IMG/VR virus record: IMGVR_UViG_3300042988_000109
Coordinates: 1-44,501 of that record
Source of the DNA: a virus
Length of the DNA stretch: 44,501 nt
Strand: one strand, 5' to 3'
A program made the position numbers and the translations under genes. This document shows positions 33,644 through 40,346 of this stretch, one piece after another (position 1 is the first letter of the stretch; each line of letters starts with the position of its first letter). Under the pieces are notes generated by a model. The model worked only from the letters and a program-made list of their open reading frames with translations. It ran no database searches and was not told where the DNA came from.

Positions 33644-34651
33644 ATGTCGGCTTCAAAAAAGATTAAACACTGCGAAGTTTGCGGATGCCAAGTCACCAAA
33701 AGCGTGATGCAAACTCCAGTGGTGTGTTCTGACGAATGTAAAAAGATTCGCAAATCAAATTTGCCTAAGAAACTATCGATAGTCTCTTTACAGTATTGGA
33801 TAAATTGTGGATATTCCATCGATGATGCGAAAGCTGAAGTGATCAAACAACAACGATTACGTAGTAAACGGTGTGTTGAATACTGGATTAATCATGGATA
33901 CAGCCATGAAGACGCAGTGTCCGAAGTGGCAGCAGTCCAAAGTGCCAACGGTAAGCGATATGCGTCCGCCTATTCAGAAGAAGACCGACGCAAAAAAAGT
34001 TCGTTCTGTGTAGAATATTGGATAAATTTGGGATTGGATTTAGATAGCGCAACAAAACTTATATCTGAACGCTCTGATACAGTGTCACTGAAGTCGTATA
34101 TTAATAGACACGGTGAAGATGAGGGGACTAGGTTATATGAGGAACAATGCGCACATAGGCAGAATCATTATTCACTCGAAGGATATATCGATAAGCATGG
34201 CTTAGAACAAGGCACCATCATGTGGAATAAAAAATTCCAACATCGACCAAACTCTAAATCTGCTGATTCGTTTTTTGTCAAGCTGTTGACAATCCTTACA
34301 CCGACTCCTAAGATATATTCGGCAATCACTGAACACGGTGAGTATGGATTGAACGACAGCTCAAATGGTAAATATTACTTCTATGACTTTGTGATACCGG
34401 AATACAAACTGTGTATCGAATATCACGGAGATTACTGGCACTGTAATCCTATTAAATATCTAGCTAAATTCTATCATCCACATAAGAAGATGACCGCTAC
34501 TGAAATATGGCTAGCTGATAGCATAAAAATTGACTGTCTCAAGACACAAAGAGGTTACGATACTTTAATAGTATGGGAATCAGACGACGAAAACACGAAA
34601 CTAAACCAAATTATGGAGAAAATAAATGAACTTAAAAACAGTAAAAATTAA
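33644..34651 (+). CDS. Free-standing Vsr-like (EDxHD-type) homing endonuclease
   Basis: A protein of 335 residues in the gap of the split intein. The nuclease core near 246-269 reads YDFVIPEYKLCIEYHGDYWH, the pattern of the Vsr-related homing endonucleases described with fractured genes. The N-terminus has a four-Cys zinc-ribbon-like unit (C10, C13, C28, C32). Residues 48-197 carry five related helical modules: QYWINCGYSIDDA, EYWINHGYSHEDA, EYWINLGLDLDSA, SYINRHGEDEG and YIDKHGLEQG, probably NUMOD-like DNA-binding units. It should cut intein-free uvsX alleles and spread the element. The ATG directly follows the IntN stop; its 3' end overlaps the IntC start by 26 nt. Confidence 0.87.
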   Translation: MSASKKIKHCEVCGCQVTKSVMQTPVVCSDECKKIRKSNLPKKLSIVSLQYWINCGYSIDDAKAEVIKQQRLRSKRCVEYWINHGYSHEDAVSEVAAVQSANGKRYASAYSEEDRRKKSSFCVEYWINLGLDLDSATKLISERSDTVSLKSYINRHGEDEGTRLYEEQCAHRQNHYSLEGYIDKHGLEQGTIMWNKKFQHRPNSKSADSFFVKLLTILTPTPKIYSAITEHGEYGLNDSSNGKYYFYDFVIPEYKLCIEYHGDYWHCNPIKYLAKFYHPHKKMTATEIWLADSIKIDCLKTQRGYDTLIVWESDDENTKLNQIMEKINELKNSKN

Positions 34652-34745
34652 ATCAAAAAAATCAATCGGCATTGTTCCAGTATATGATATCTGCGTTCCT
34701 GGACCAAATCATTACTTCCTAGAGAGTGGAGTTGTTAGCCATAAC
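34626..34745 (+). mobile_element. Split intein, C-terminal half
   Basis: 40 codons with intact blocks F and G and the terminal HN dipeptide before +1 Ser; a normal size for natural split-intein C halves. Confidence 0.92.
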
Positions 34746-35165
34746 TCGGGCTTCGTGTATGCTTCCTCAATCTTGGTTGCTATGAAGAAACTCAAGTTGA
34801 AAGAAGATGAAGACGGCAACAAGACTAGTGAAGTACTAGGCATTCGCGCTGGTTGTAAGATTATGAAGACTCGTTATGCTAAGCCATTCGAAGACATTCA
34901 GATTCAAATCCCATATGAGAGTGGTATGAACCCATACTCTGGCTTCTTCGACCTAATTGAAAAGCGTGAGCTGATCAAAAAAGAAGGCAATCGTTATGCG
35001 TACACTGACTTGAACGGCGAGATTCACAAGTACTTCCGCAAAGAGTGGAACAAGAACGAAAACGGCATCATGGACTTAGTAATGGATGAATTTCATGAGA
35101 AAGAAAAGATTGCCGCCATCGCTCAAAAAGTTGCCGATGAAGCAGACGATAACACAGAAGTGTAA
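34626..35165 (+). CDS. uvsX: Split-intein C half fused to UvsX C-terminal part
   Basis: A protein of 179 residues. Residues 1-40 are the intein C half: block F VYDICVPGPNHYFLE (19-33) and block G GVVSHN ending in His39-Asn40, followed by Ser41 as the +1 nucleophile. Residues 41-179 are the C-extein, with SGFVYASSILVAMKKLKLKE, then GIRAGCKIMKTRYAKPFED and GMNPYSGFFDL, matching the C-terminal part of UvsX (T4 has a comparable DPYSGLLDM segment). Joining 220 and 139 residues restores a recombinase of about 359 residues. Translation may be coupled to the endonuclease gene, which it overlaps. Confidence 0.93.
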   Translation: MNLKTVKIKSKKSIGIVPVYDICVPGPNHYFLESGVVSHNSGFVYASSILVAMKKLKLKEDEDGNKTSEVLGIRAGCKIMKTRYAKPFEDIQIQIPYESGMNPYSGFFDLIEKRELIKKEGNRYAYTDLNGEIHKYFRKEWNKNENGIMDLVMDEFHEKEKIAAIAQKVADEADDNTEV

Positions 35166-35171
35166 TAAATA
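35164..35171 (+). promoter_or_regulatory. Possible late promoter element
   Basis: AATAAATA overlapping the UvsX C-part stop, 21 nt before the ATG at 35193. Late expression of the following recombination gene would be unexpected, so this may be chance. Confidence 0.38.
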
Positions 35172-35192
35172 GGCTCGAGGAGAATTTAATTT

Positions 35193-35462
35193 ATGAAACT
35201 TGATGTTATCGCAGAAGTATGGTTAATGATGAAGGACAGTATCTTATCTACGGACAGAGATACTGTTGCTGAGAACTTGGTTGGTATTCTTATTGACAAT
35301 GACTATTCACCAGCAGATATCAAAGCCGCATTCAGAGGCGACCTAGATATGATGGACGCTCTTACGGTGTATGTCGATGATTCTTCTGACTTTGAAGACG
35401 CTGATTACGAAGAGTATGACGAGCCAGCAGATGAAGAAGACTATGATGATGAGTGGAACTAA
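35193..35462 (+). CDS. Small acidic conserved phage protein
   Basis: A protein of 89 residues. The N-terminal ~60 residues are helical (MKLDVIAEVWLMMKDSIL, an ENLVGILIDNDYSPADIKAA stretch) and the C-terminus is extremely acidic (about 20 of the last 30 residues Asp or Glu). I recall such proteins in T4-like phages near recombination genes; the function is unknown. The acidic tail could mimic DNA or bind gp32/UvsX-type proteins, which is inference. A strong GAGGAG site precedes it. Its stop overlaps the uvsY ATG by one base. Confidence 0.78.
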   Translation: MKLDVIAEVWLMMKDSILSTDRDTVAENLVGILIDNDYSPADIKAAFRGDLDMMDALTVYVDDSSDFEDADYEEYDEPADEEDYDDEWN

Positions 35463-35920
35463 TGTCTAACTGGTACACAAAAGTCACCACTGACCTATCA
35501 ACGCTGCCTGACTTTATTGAGCACTACAACACCGAACTAGCGCAAGCTAGACTCGAAGTTAGTGTTAAGGGCAGCGTTGAGCGAAGTCTTGCTGGATTGC
35601 CAGGTGTCACCGAGCATCGCTTTAGTCAATTACAAACGATTGAAGCTGTGCTGAATCATCTCAATATTCAACTACGTAAGATTCGCAGTGCTACCTTCAG
35701 GAAGTACCTAGAGAATTACAATCGCGCACTTACAAGCCGAGACGCCGAAAAGTATGTTGATGGTGAATCAGATGTGATTGATATGGAAACTATCATCAAC
35801 GAGGTCGCCCTCCTACGTAATCGGTATCTGGGAATCCTCAAAGGATTAGAATCCAAAAACTTTATGTTGGGGCATTTGACAAAACTTAAGGTAGCAGGTC
35901 AAGAAGACTTCACGCTTTAA
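35462..35920 (+). CDS. uvsY: UvsY-like recombination mediator
   Basis: A protein of 152 residues (T4 UvsY is 137). It is all-helical and shows the UvsY pattern: YNTELAQARLEVSVKGSVER, then HRFSQLQTIEAVLNHLNIQL, then LENYNRALTSRDAEKYVDGE with D-V-I-D following, and LRNRYLGILKGLES near the C-terminus. UvsY helps load UvsX onto gp32-covered ssDNA, so it works directly with both neighbours. An ATG at 35462 is chosen because it overlaps the preceding stop (TAATG); a GTG at 35453 is upstream in frame. Confidence 0.85.
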   Translation: MSNWYTKVTTDLSTLPDFIEHYNTELAQARLEVSVKGSVERSLAGLPGVTEHRFSQLQTIEAVLNHLNIQLRKIRSATFRKYLENYNRALTSRDAEKYVDGESDVIDMETIINEVALLRNRYLGILKGLESKNFMLGHLTKLKVAGQEDFTL

Positions 35921-35926
35921 CAATAC

Positions 35927-35955
35927 TTGACAATCATCGAGGCTCCTGCTACAAT
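35927..35955 (+). promoter_or_regulatory. Sigma70-type promoter embedded in a hairpin
   Basis: TTGACA (35927-35932), 17-nt spacer, TACAAT (35950-35955); the predicted start is at about 35962, inside the hairpin described next. Confidence 0.75.
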
Positions 35956-35978
35956 ACAGCAATTGTAGTTAGGAGCCT
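35940..35978 (+). promoter_or_regulatory. RBS-sequestering hairpin
   Basis: Outer arms AGGCTCCT (35940-35947) and AGGAGCCT (35971-35978), inner arms CTACAAT (35949-35955) and ATTGTAG (35962-35968), loop ACAGCA. The right outer arm contains the AGGAG ribosome-binding site of the 35981 gene. Transcripts from the embedded promoter would lack the left arms, read-through transcripts would not. Confidence 0.75.
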
Positions 35979-35980
35979 TT

Positions 35981-36640
35981 ATGTCTTTAGAATTCAAATA
36001 TGATACCGACATTGCCTTTGCGGCGGCATGTGCTGCTATGCGTCTAAACAATGGTTATATCAAAGACGATACTAATGGCGAATTCAGCGCCATTCTTCAA
36101 AAATTTACAAGCCCGCCAAAGAAATCAAATAGAAATCTTATTCCAGTTGTCTTGGCAGATCAACGACTAATCAATCAATATGATCGTGAGTTGGCTAGTA
36201 CAGTGCGTACATTCTGCCAAGGGTTAACATTAAAACTCCTTAAAGATGGATATCTATCACGCAATGACCAAATCTGGATGGATGCCTCTAATGCGGACTC
36301 AGTTAAAGTTGGCAACATCATTGAACTGGCGGCATCACCAATAACATGTCTTAAATCAATTCAGCGTAGTGTAGTCGAGGAACGGATGAATCGCACGGTA
36401 CAGGCATACTATGCACAAATCGAAGAACGTGTATCAGAAAAAGTCGAAGTGCTACAATCAGTGTATAGCCACAACTATGGTCGATATTATATGAGTGGCA
36501 TTACAAGTACTAATCACGCGATATTCTTTTCCATGCTTCGACCACTTGAAGTCGGCGCGACTTATAGCATTACTGGTAGAGTAAACAAACATCGAGAAAA
36601 CTTTGTCACTGGTATCAACTTTGTTAAGGTAAAACAATGA
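35981..36640 (+). CDS. Hypothetical protein under hairpin control
   Basis: A protein of 219 residues that I do not recognise. The N-terminal half is helical (FAAACAAMRLNNGYI; a YDRELASTVRTFCQGLTLKL stretch). There is a Ser/Pro/Lys loop near 47-53 (SPPKKSNRN). The C-terminal part alternates strands and helices (NYGRYYMSGITSTNHAIFFS, TYSITGRVNKHRENF) and might be a small beta-barrel or OB-like fold. It lies between uvsY and an AAA ATPase and has a dedicated promoter plus an RBS-hiding hairpin, so its translation depends on which promoter made the mRNA. A replication-associated role is plausible from context only. Confidence 0.75.
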   Translation: MSLEFKYDTDIAFAAACAAMRLNNGYIKDDTNGEFSAILQKFTSPPKKSNRNLIPVVLADQRLINQYDRELASTVRTFCQGLTLKLLKDGYLSRNDQIWMDASNADSVKVGNIIELAASPITCLKSIQRSVVEERMNRTVQAYYAQIEERVSEKVEVLQSVYSHNYGRYYMSGITSTNHAIFFSMLRPLEVGATYSITGRVNKHRENFVTGINFVKVKQ

Positions 36641-36816
36641 ATCAACTCCATCAATTAGAAATGGCCGAAGAATCCTATCGCGATAGTATGGGAAGTGTCA
36701 CTGTTGCTGGCATCACGTTTGATGGCTGGCGAGTCCTGCAAGAATTAGATCCAATAGCGTATGATTGTGGTCTAGCGGATTATCTAGACTCTCTCGGAAT
36801 CGATACGGATATTTGA
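36637..36816 (+). CDS. Small conserved phage protein, 59 aa
   Basis: The start overlaps the previous stop (ATGA), and the frame encodes 59 residues to a TGA at 36814-36816. The sequence has VTVAGITFDGWRVLQELDPI followed by AYDCGLADYLDSLG. I recall this LxELDPIAYxCGLxDYxDSL pattern as a small conserved protein in many tailed phages, function unknown. The -35 box of the next promoter overlaps its stop codon, which marks the end of this unit precisely. Confidence 0.75.
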   Translation: MNQLHQLEMAEESYRDSMGSVTVAGITFDGWRVLQELDPIAYDCGLADYLDSLGIDTDI

Positions 36817-36841
36817 CAATTGCCGGGAATAGTGATACAAT
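36813..36841 (+). promoter_or_regulatory. Sigma70-type promoter for AAA ATPase
   Basis: TTGACA (36813-36818), 17-nt spacer, TACAAT (36836-36841); a 25-nt region with AAGGAAG precedes the ATG at 36867. Confidence 0.75.
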
Positions 36842-36866
36842 ACCGTCTTTACGTTAAGGAAGCAAT

Positions 36867-37913
36867 ATGTCAACAGTGCGAATCATCAATGGTGAATATC
36901 ATAGTCGTCCGGTATCTGGTATCTTTACGCTAGTAAAAGAGTATAAAGAAGGCAAGAACTGCGGATTCATCACAGTGAAGAATGACGGGAGATTCGAAGG
37001 TGGCAGCGCAACACCTCGCATCCGAGTTCGTGCCGCCTCTGACTTTGAATACTTGTCCGGTCACTCGGTCGTGGTACCTACCCATGTGGTCACAACATTT
37101 AGCGCAGATGAATCGGAGCCTGAAATCTCCGAGACGGATACTGAAGCTATGGATCGGATTGCCACTCGTTTTGCCATTCTTGATGAAATGTCTCTTGCTG
37201 CCATCAATGGTGGCATTCGCGGTCTAATCGTATCTGGCCCACCAGGTGTAGGCAAATCATTCGGCGTTGAGCAACAGCTGGCAAAAGTATCCTTGTTTGA
37301 TCAACTTGCCGAACGAAAGATTCGATATGAATTTGTTAAAGGTGCCACTACTGCTCTAGGATTATATACACAGCTGTATAAATTCAGTGATCCGGAGAAT
37401 GTTCTGGTATTTGATGACTCGGACGGAATCTTTACCGATGAATTGAGTATCAACATCTTGAAGGCGGCCCTGGATTCTGGTAAACGCCGCAAAATCTTCT
37501 GGAACAGCGACAGTTCAATGCTCCGTCGTGAAGGTATTCCTAATAGCTTTGACTTCCAAGGTTCAGTAATCTTTATTACTAACTTGCGATTCTGTAACCT
37601 CAAGTCCCAGAAGATTCGTGATCACCTTGACGCCCTTCAATCACGCTGTCACTTCCTTGACCTAACAATTGATACTCTGCGTGATCGTATGCTGCGCATT
37701 AAGCAAGTTCATCGTGACGCACCTGGTGGTCTCTTTGCAGACTACTATTTTGATGGTGATGAAGCTGAACAAGTACTAGACTTTATGTGGGAAAATCGCG
37801 ATCAGCTCCGTGAATTCTCTCTACGCATGTGTATGAAGATTGCAGACTTGATTAAGATTAGCCCACAGAACTGGGAAATGCTAGCAAAGAATACAGTAAT
37901 GCACCGAGATTAA
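36867..37913 (+). CDS. AAA family ATPase
   Basis: A protein of 348 residues. The N-terminal ~90 residues may be an adaptor domain. The ATPase core has P-loop GPPGVGKSF (124-132), Walker B VLVFDDSDGIF (179-189), and sensor-like segments (KIFWNSDSSML; SVIFITNLRF at about 230-239) and DALQSRCHFLDL with a candidate arginine finger. T4-like phages often carry such uncharacterised ATPases near recombination genes. It is not gp44 (the clamp loader ATPase), because the SRC motif is imperfect (QSRC) and the Walker B box is DDSD rather than DExx, but a distant relation cannot be excluded. It has its own promoter and a terminator behind it. Confidence 0.82.
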   Translation: MSTVRIINGEYHSRPVSGIFTLVKEYKEGKNCGFITVKNDGRFEGGSATPRIRVRAASDFEYLSGHSVVVPTHVVTTFSADESEPEISETDTEAMDRIATRFAILDEMSLAAINGGIRGLIVSGPPGVGKSFGVEQQLAKVSLFDQLAERKIRYEFVKGATTALGLYTQLYKFSDPENVLVFDDSDGIFTDELSINILKAALDSGKRRKIFWNSDSSMLRREGIPNSFDFQGSVIFITNLRFCNLKSQKIRDHLDALQSRCHFLDLTIDTLRDRMLRIKQVHRDAPGGLFADYYFDGDEAEQVLDFMWENRDQLREFSLRMCMKIADLIKISPQNWEMLAKNTVMHRD

Positions 37914-37922
37914 TTACTCCAT

Positions 37923-37947
37923 ATGCCGCCATTGAGCGGCATTCTTA
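37923..37947 (+). terminator. Rho-independent terminator after AAA ATPase
   Basis: A 7-bp stem ATGCCGC (37923-37929) with GCGGCAT (37936-37942), 6-nt loop CATTGA, then TCTTAATT. Confidence 0.65.
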
Positions 37948-37959
37948 ATTCCAAATTAG

Positions 37960-37987
37960 TTGATTTAAGAACCATATAGAGTACAAT
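37960..37987 (+). promoter_or_regulatory. Sigma70-type promoter for the glycosyltransferase pair
   Basis: TTGATT (37960-37965), 16-nt spacer, TACAAT (37982-37987), followed by a TGGAGAAAT site before the ATG at 38015. Confidence 0.65.
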
Positions 37988-38014
37988 AGGTACTATTATA
38001 TGGAGAAATATTAA

Positions 38015-38296
38015 ATGGCTAAGAAGAAACCACAAGTGTCATCAATCTTTGACTTCTCGGACATGGAGTCTACTGAGAATGAGTGGCGGGGAATGCCCTC
38101 GTTTGAACAACCGGACAATGGTCCATTCCGTCAAATTATTATCTCGTTTGAGGATCAAGCGGGAATAGATGCGTTTGCTAAGTTGATCGATCAACACGTT
38201 ACAGATAAGACTAAATCGCTTTGGTATCCACCACGCGAACGTAATAATCTGACCAATCTGTTTTGGTTCGACTCCAACAAGGACACGGAACAATGA
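38015..38296 (+). CDS. Small conserved protein accompanying the glycosyltransferase
   Basis: A protein of 93 residues. The core is EWRGMPSFEQPDNGPFRQII, then a SFEDQAGIDAFAKLIDQHVT stretch and KTKSLWYPPRE. I recall this WxGMPxF ... IxVxFxxxxDxxxFAxLIxQxxTxKTKSxWYP pattern from phage DNA-modification and ParB-like nuclease neighbourhoods, function unknown. It overlaps the TAGT-type glycosyltransferase start (ATGA), and the two share the promoter at 37960, so a shared role in DNA modification is likely. Confidence 0.8.
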   Translation: MAKKKPQVSSIFDFSDMESTENEWRGMPSFEQPDNGPFRQIIISFEDQAGIDAFAKLIDQHVTDKTKSLWYPPRERNNLTNLFWFDSNKDTEQ

Positions 38297-39240
38297 AAAA
38301 TCTTTTTCCAATTTATGTCCCTACCAAGGGAAGAGCTGATAGTAGACTAACGAGTAAAGCGTATGACTTTATGAAAATGCCGCACTATCTTGTTGTCGAG
38401 CCCCAAGAGTGCGAGATATATGAGAAGTCAATATTTGATTGGGAAAAGGAAACAGGTCTCACATCATACGCGACAGTATTGGAACTCGATCTCAACTATA
38501 AAGAAACTTATGAATTGGGCGATGATCTTGGCCTAACAAAATCAACTGGACCTGGTCCTGCGCGTAACTTTGCATGGGATCATTCAATTAAGAATGGCTT
38601 TGAGTGGCACTGGGTCAGTGATGATAACATCAGAAACTTCCTACGTCTAAATAACAATCTAAAGATCAAGATGGGAGACGCAACAGGGTTCAGAGTGATG
38701 GAGGACTTCGTCATGCGCTATCAAAATGTAACGATGGCCGGGCCTAACTATCGAGCATTTGCATCTCAGAACGCATCGGTGCCGCCGTATGTGAAGGGTA
38801 CTAGAATTTATTCTTGTAATCTGATAAAGAATGACGCCAGATGGCTCACTGGACCAAGAGCAGGTCAACGCATGGCTTGGCGTTTACGCTATAATGAAGA
38901 TACAGTACTGAGCTTAGATATGCTCACACAGGGTTATCAAACCATCCAATTTAATTTCGCGTTACAAGATAAATTACGCACCCAGGTTCTTGGCGGCGGC
39001 AATACAGCTGAGTTTTACGCCAGCGAAGGCACATCTGCAAAGTCAAGAATGCTAAAGGAAGCATATCCCGAGTACACAGAGCTTGTATGGCGGTTCCAAA
39101 GAGAACATCACCACGTGGACTATTCCTCATTTAAAGACATTCCTCTTATCAGAAAGCCGGATTTGAACATCATTGAAGGAACAAACAATTATGGTATGGA
39201 ACTTCGCGAAGTGCCTCCGGCCGCGCCAGGTAGAGTTTAA
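38293..39240 (+). CDS. TET-associated-type glycosyltransferase (TAGT family)
   Basis: A protein of 315 residues from ATG 38293, which overlaps the preceding stop; a TTG at 38263 is in frame but lies inside that gene. It has a GT-A type fold start IYVPTKGRADS (7-17), a GPGPARNFAWDHS segment (86-98), the metal/sugar-binding WHWVSDDNIRNF (105-116; DDN in place of DxD), and RLRYNEDTVLSLDM. This is the family predicted to put sugars on hydroxymethylated or otherwise modified pyrimidines in phage DNA. No TET/JBP dioxygenase or hydroxymethylase lies in the window, so the modified base would have to come from elsewhere in the genome. Confidence 0.85.
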   Translation: MKNLFPIYVPTKGRADSRLTSKAYDFMKMPHYLVVEPQECEIYEKSIFDWEKETGLTSYATVLELDLNYKETYELGDDLGLTKSTGPGPARNFAWDHSIKNGFEWHWVSDDNIRNFLRLNNNLKIKMGDATGFRVMEDFVMRYQNVTMAGPNYRAFASQNASVPPYVKGTRIYSCNLIKNDARWLTGPRAGQRMAWRLRYNEDTVLSLDMLTQGYQTIQFNFALQDKLRTQVLGGGNTAEFYASEGTSAKSRMLKEAYPEYTELVWRFQREHHHVDYSSFKDIPLIRKPDLNIIEGTNNYGMELREVPPAAPGRV

Positions 39241-39250
39241 TGCCATCGAT

Positions 39251-40234
39251 TCATCGGCGATTCATTGAGTTGAGTGATGTTATTACGTTCAGCTTCGAAA
39301 CGTCCGCTGAACTCTTCCCCACTCTGGCGAAACCTAGTTCCTTGTAGGTATTACCGACGGCTTGTTCCGGAGTGAACAGGTTCTGTAGCAGTAGACACTC
39401 ATCATACGCCTTCACGGTGACTTTACGTTCGTTTTTGGCACAGAAGGTTTTCATTCTCGTTAACGATAGTTCAGGTTCAAGTGTTGCTGGCGAATCAAAT
39501 ACGCCTACTGGTGTGATATAATACCATTTATGTCGAGCATTGTTGGCGCCAACATGAGATTGGTTTTTTGTCATGGTGTTGCTCAGTTTGGTGCAAGTTT
39601 CGGCAGTCTTCACCGTTCCTTTATTTGCCTTAGAAATTAGTATTTTTGCTTCTGCTGACACTGGTATACCCTTGCTTACTGGTACCAAAATGCCAGTGAT
39701 ATACAATGGATCAGATTTAGAAACTAAAAAATTGTTACCCTGTTGATCTTTAACGGCTACTTTTCCACTAGACGGAGTCTGATGTACGCCGGGTACATAT
39801 AATGACTTATCGATCATTGTCCATTCGCCATCTACCATAACGGTGACTAGTCCATTAGTACCGAATCTACTCAGTGTTTGTTTTGCCTTATTGTAAAATT
39901 TAGGATTGATATGCACTGCGAATTTACCGTGTAGAGTAAATTCCAGGAATATCGCATCGTCAGAATAGTCAAAAGTTTGTAGTATTTTGTATTTGTAATT
40001 TTTTGGATTAGTCTTCTGATCTAGCTTAAAATCCTTATCCGTACTCGACGAAAAGTATTTGATACCTAGATCGCGATGTGGATGTTTCTTTGAAGTTCTT
40101 TTACCATAATAATGTTTGCCTTCAACTATATTAGTGATTCGGTAGATATAATGGTATCTCCCATCGATACCCGTTACTGCTCGACGACCGTAAATGTTAG
40201 TACGTGGGGTATTGGGTTCAGTATAAATAGTCAT
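39251..40234 (-). CDS. GIY-YIG-type homing endonuclease
   Basis: A protein of 327 residues on the minus strand. The GIY-YIG module reads YHYIYRITNIVEGKHYYGKR (27-46, YIY...YYG), followed by SSTDKDFKLD and FLEFTLHGKF with the likely catalytic Glu and a YNKAKQ segment. Two or three DNA-binding style segments follow (VAVKDQQGNNFLVSKSDPLY; KWYYITPVGVFDSPA). It is a free-standing selfish nuclease inserted antisense between the glycosyltransferase (11 bases from its end) and uvsW. It has its own minus-strand late element (40296-40303), a hairpin-forming leader and AAAGGAG site. Its likely target is a neighbouring gene in related phages. Confidence 0.85.
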   Translation of the reverse strand: MTIYTEPNTPRTNIYGRRAVTGIDGRYHYIYRITNIVEGKHYYGKRTSKKHPHRDLGIKYFSSSTDKDFKLDQKTNPKNYKYKILQTFDYSDDAIFLEFTLHGKFAVHINPKFYNKAKQTLSRFGTNGLVTVMVDGEWTMIDKSLYVPGVHQTPSSGKVAVKDQQGNNFLVSKSDPLYITGILVPVSKGIPVSAEAKILISKANKGTVKTAETCTKLSNTMTKNQSHVGANNARHKWYYITPVGVFDSPATLEPELSLTRMKTFCAKNERKVTVKAYDECLLLQNLFTPEQAVGNTYKELGFARVGKSSADVSKLNVITSLNSMNRR

Positions 40235-40260
40235 GCTGATTGCTCCTTTATAGCATTAGA

Positions 40261-40290
40261 GTAGTTGGGAATCCCCATTCCGCGAACTAC
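40261..40290 (-). promoter_or_regulatory. Structured leader of the GIY-YIG endonuclease
   Basis: The 5' leader folds into an outer 6-bp stem (40261-40266 with 40285-40290) and an inner 5-bp stem (40268-40272 with 40277-40281) around a CCCC (plus strand) loop. It lies between the late element and the ribosome-binding site; it may limit translation or protect the mRNA. Confidence 0.5.
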
Positions 40291-40295
40291 AACTA

Positions 40296-40303
40296 TATTT
40301 ATC
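40296..40303 (-). promoter_or_regulatory. Late promoter element, minus strand, for the homing endonuclease
   Basis: The minus strand reads GATAAATA about 60 nt before the endonuclease ATG. It lies back to back with the uvsW promoter on the plus strand. Confidence 0.6.
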
Positions 40304-40312
40304 CAAATAGCA

Positions 40313-40340
40313 TTGACTCCTAAACATTATGTTATAGAAT
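40313..40340 (+). promoter_or_regulatory. Sigma70-type promoter for uvsW
   Basis: TTGACT (40313-40318), 16-nt spacer, TAGAAT (40335-40340). The -10 box ends 6 nt before the ATG at 40347, predicting a leaderless mRNA. Confidence 0.66.
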
Positions 40341-40346
40341 GATTCA

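Noticed and set aside
32702-35165. uvsX as a frameshifted pseudogene or as interrupted by an intron
   Set aside because: The breakpoints coincide with intein blocks A/B and F/G, with Cys1, His-Asn and Ser+1 all present; an intron or decay would not produce these.
38263-38292. TTG start for the glycosyltransferase
   Set aside because: It lies inside the upstream gene; ATG 38293 gives the usual ATGA overlap and the expected IYVPTKGR N-terminus.
40221-40230. GTATAAATAG as a plus-strand late promoter
   Set aside because: No plus-strand gene follows within reach; it lies within the start of the minus-strand endonuclease gene.
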